This document shows, piece by piece, positions 62,243-64,000 of a stretch of 64,000 nt of DNA. The notes below the pieces were generated by a model, which worked only from the letters and a program-made list of their open reading frames with translations, made no database searches and was not told the origin of the DNA. The stretch comes from Nocardia speluncae NBRC 108251. GTDB taxonomy: Bacteria > Actinomycetota > Actinomycetes > Mycobacteriales > Mycobacteriaceae. How positions within the stretch are numbered: the first letter of the stretch is position 1; each line of letters begins with the position of its first letter. The stretch lies in assembly GCF_001613245.1 (NCBI RefSeq), contig NZ_BDBZ01000007.1, forward strand, positions 124,001 through 188,000, given 5' to 3'. A program made the translations under genes and the position numbers.

Positions 62243-64000
62243 TCAGAGCAGTCCGCTGCGTCGCGCCTCCTGCAGCGCTTCCATCCGGGAGCGGGTACCG
62301 AGTTTGGCGTAGATGCCGCGTAGATGTGTTTTCACCGTATTGATGGAGACACTGAGATCGTCGGCGATGTGCTGGGTTGTGCGACCCGACGGCAGCTGTT
62401 GCAGAATCCGCAGCTCGGTCGCCGTGAGCGGTGGATGCTGCACCCGGCGCCGAGGCCGGTGACCGGCCCGGATGGTATCGGCGAAGGCGCTGCACTGCCC
62501 GAAACAACCGGCGTAGTAGTCGAGTAGGTCGACGGTGCCGGGAACGTCGAAGAACGGCCGGGCCACCCGATGGGCGGCGCCGATCCGCAGGGCGTTGTCC
62601 ACGGCCTCCCGGGTTTTGGAATCGTTGCCCAGCTCGCGGTGGGCGCGGGCGTGCAGGAGCCAGCCGGTGAGCCGGGCGACGGGATGGGCGCCGGAGGTCG
62701 CCGCGAGTACCGGCTCCACCTGACCCAGGACCGTCTGATGGTTCCCTCCTACGGAGGTCAGGGCCGCCGTGGACAGGACGGTGTCGGGGATGAATCCGAG
62801 CACTGCCCGCGCCCGTTCGGTCAGCTGCCGCGCGGCCGAGGTATCGCCCGAGCCCAGCAGTGCCCACACCGCGGCACTCACCAGACTGCCACCGAGTACC
62901 GGCGCGGGGTCGGCATCGAGCAGCCGGCCGATACTGCGGCGTAGCCGGTCGGTGGCGGCCGGGTCGTCACCGCACTGGCAGTCGAGCAGGTTGCCGACCA
63001 CATGCGGCAACCGGCCCGCCACCGGACCCGGGGTTCCGTCGCGGCGGATGTGCTCGGCGCACAGCACCCGGATCTGCTCGGGGTGCGGGTCCGAGCCCTG
63101 CAGGTAGGCGCCGTAGGCCTCGAGCGCGGTGGCGTGCACGGTTTCCGGCAGATCCAGGAGGTCGTGATCACGGGCGATGGCGCAGGCCCGTTCGGCGCGC
63201 TGCCGCATCGTCGTGATCGACCCGGCCAGACCGGCGGTGACGGCGAGCCGGGTCACCGCGATCAATCGCAGCCGGGGGTGGCAGCGGGACCGCGTGCGGC
63301 TCAGGGCGATCCGCAATCGTTCCTCACCCCGGGCGATTTCACCGCGCAGCGCGAGCGCCGTACCGGTGGTGACGGCGAGATAGCCGTCCAGGTCGGGGCG
63401 GTCGGCGGGCGGCATCCGCTGTGGGAAGACGATCGGATCGGAATCGGTGCCGGACGCTACCGCGAGCTCGGCGTCCACCGCCGCGGTCAGGGCCTCCAGC
63501 CGGTAGGGGCCGGCGAGCGAATGCGGGTCGTCGTCGGCGAGCAGGCGTGCGCTGTCGCGGTAGGCCTGCGCCGTACCGCTGCCGCCGCGCAGCAGCGCGT
63601 CGGTGGCCTGCAGCAGACGCAGGAACGGGTCGGTGAGCACATCCGGCGCCGCAGTGGCGAGTGCGTCGAACAAGCTCTCGCCGTGATCGGCGAAAACCAG
63701 TGCCAATGCGTGCTCGGCCAGGAACGACCCCAGCTCACGGTGATCGGGTACCGCGAGCAGATGCGCCAGCGCGGCCTGCAATTCACCGATCGTGGTGAGC
63801 CTGCGAGCGGCCCGCAGATGCAGGTCGGCACACAGATCCGGGCCCAGGCGATTGGCCTCGGCCAGGAAATAGGCCCGCAACATCGGATGGTAGGAGTACC
63901 AGACCTTTCCGCTTCGCGACAGTGAGGTCATCGGGAAATTGATCCGGTCCAGTTCGTAGAGCAGATGCGCGGCACCACCGCCGACGAGATCGTCGGCGAG
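62243..64000 (-). CDS. LuxR-family (MalT/LAL-type) transcriptional regulator, partial
   Basis: The last 586 or so codons of a large regulator are visible; the frame stays open to the right edge. The C-terminal LuxR helix-turn-helix is clear (TATELRILQQLPSGRTTQHI and NTVKTHLRGIYAKLG). Before it comes a long helical repeat region like the TPR-type sensor part of MalT, so the missing N-terminus should carry an ATPase domain. A 65-residue protein gene lies 122 bp beyond its stop. Targets and inducer are unknown. Confidence 0.85.
   Translation of the reverse strand, partial: LADDLVGGGAAHLLYELDRINFPMTSLSRSGKVWYSYHPMLRAYFLAEANRLGPDLCADLHLRAARRLTTIGELQAALAHLLAVPDHRELGSFLAEHALALVFADHGESLFDALATAAPDVLTDPFLRLLQATDALLRGGSGTAQAYRDSARLLADDDPHSLAGPYRLEALTAAVDAELAVASGTDSDPIVFPQRMPPADRPDLDGYLAVTTGTALALRGEIARGEERLRIALSRTRSRCHPRLRLIAVTRLAVTAGLAGSITTMRQRAERACAIARDHDLLDLPETVHATALEAYGAYLQGSDPHPEQIRVLCAEHIRRDGTPGPVAGRLPHVVGNLLDCQCGDDPAATDRLRRSIGRLLDADPAPVLGGSLVSAAVWALLGSGDTSAARQLTERARAVLGFIPDTVLSTAALTSVGGNHQTVLGQVEPVLAATSGAHPVARLTGWLLHARAHRELGNDSKTREAVDNALRIGAAHRVARPFFDVPGTVDLLDYYAGCFGQCSAFADTIRAGHRPRRRVQHPPLTATELRILQQLPSGRTTQHIADDLSVSINTVKTHLRGIYAKLGTRSRMEALQEARRSGLL

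Noticed and set aside
1-64000. CRISPR arrays, rRNA, tRNA, insertion sequences or prophage genes
   Set aside because: No regularly spaced repeats, tRNA-like folds, transposases, integrases or phage structural proteins were recognised on either strand.

Overview
The window looks like chromosomal DNA from a high-GC mycolic-acid actinomycete, most likely Nocardia or a close relative. The pointers are the very high GC, frequent GTG starts, an aztABCD-type zinc locus, an EF-G2 paralogue, an MmpS-family protein, a fused FadE34-type acyl-CoA dehydrogenase, a cutinase-family secreted protein, and ECF41 and ECF42 sigma factors with their usual partners. I see no rRNA, tRNA, CRISPR array, phage or intact insertion sequence. 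Nearly all strand and start choices rest on ribosome-binding sites, overlaps or recognisable N-termini. Family names rest on motif recognition by eye, because no search could be run.

Region by region. 1-4.8 kb: divergent zinc-uptake locus (aztA to the right; aztB fused to a beta-propeller lipoprotein, aztC and a partial aztD to the left) around one Zur/Fur-like box. 4.98-8.7 kb: a small leader ORF, a DUF6285 protein, an APH-type kinase, an acyl-CoA dehydrogenase and a crotonase, resembling the LvaB-LvaA-LvaC 4-hydroxyacyl-CoA module. 8.8-12.7 kb: an F420-type oxidoreductase, YceI, an NTF2-like protein, an ECF41 sigma factor with a recognisable ECF41 promoter, and a large hairpin element. 13-15.5 kb: copper-linked membrane protein, PCu(A)C chaperone and Tat-exported DyP peroxidase. 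15.7-20.2 kb: MerR regulator, two Ter-family proteins and two CNNM/CorC transporters. 20.2-25.1 kb: a FecCD-type importer with lipoprotein and MFS genes behind a second copy of the Zur-like box. 25.2-34 kb: Kef-type antiporter, DUF7144 protein, DGPF/YciI plus ECF42, EF-G2, MmpS-like, AlkD-like and a NERD protein. 34-45.2 kb: TetR and O-methyltransferase, double acyl-CoA dehydrogenase, ZapE, Baeyer-Villiger-type monooxygenase, ankyrin protein, nucleotidyltransferase and quinone oxidoreductase. 45.2-48.2 kb: an epimerase fragment, cytochrome b561 plus Tat catalase-like peroxidase, and a DUF202 pair. 48.3-54 kb: arylsulfatase, MFS, TetR and TauD dioxygenase (organosulfur use). 54-57.1 kb: two-component system beside remnants of a surface-glycan cluster, and a deaminase. 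57.3-64 kb: cutinase-like protein, DUF4015 glycoside hydrolase, NodB deacetylase, a small protein and a partial LuxR/MalT-type regulator.

Main themes are metal homeostasis (zinc, copper, tellurite/CNNM), acyl-CoA catabolism, oxidative defence and envelope chemistry. The best candidates for new biology are the shared Zur-like operator tying a FecCD/MFS operon to the azt zinc locus, the permease-propeller fusion with an internal lipobox, the coupled leader ORF ahead of the Lva-like module, and the remnants of a deleted glycan cluster beside an intact two-component system.
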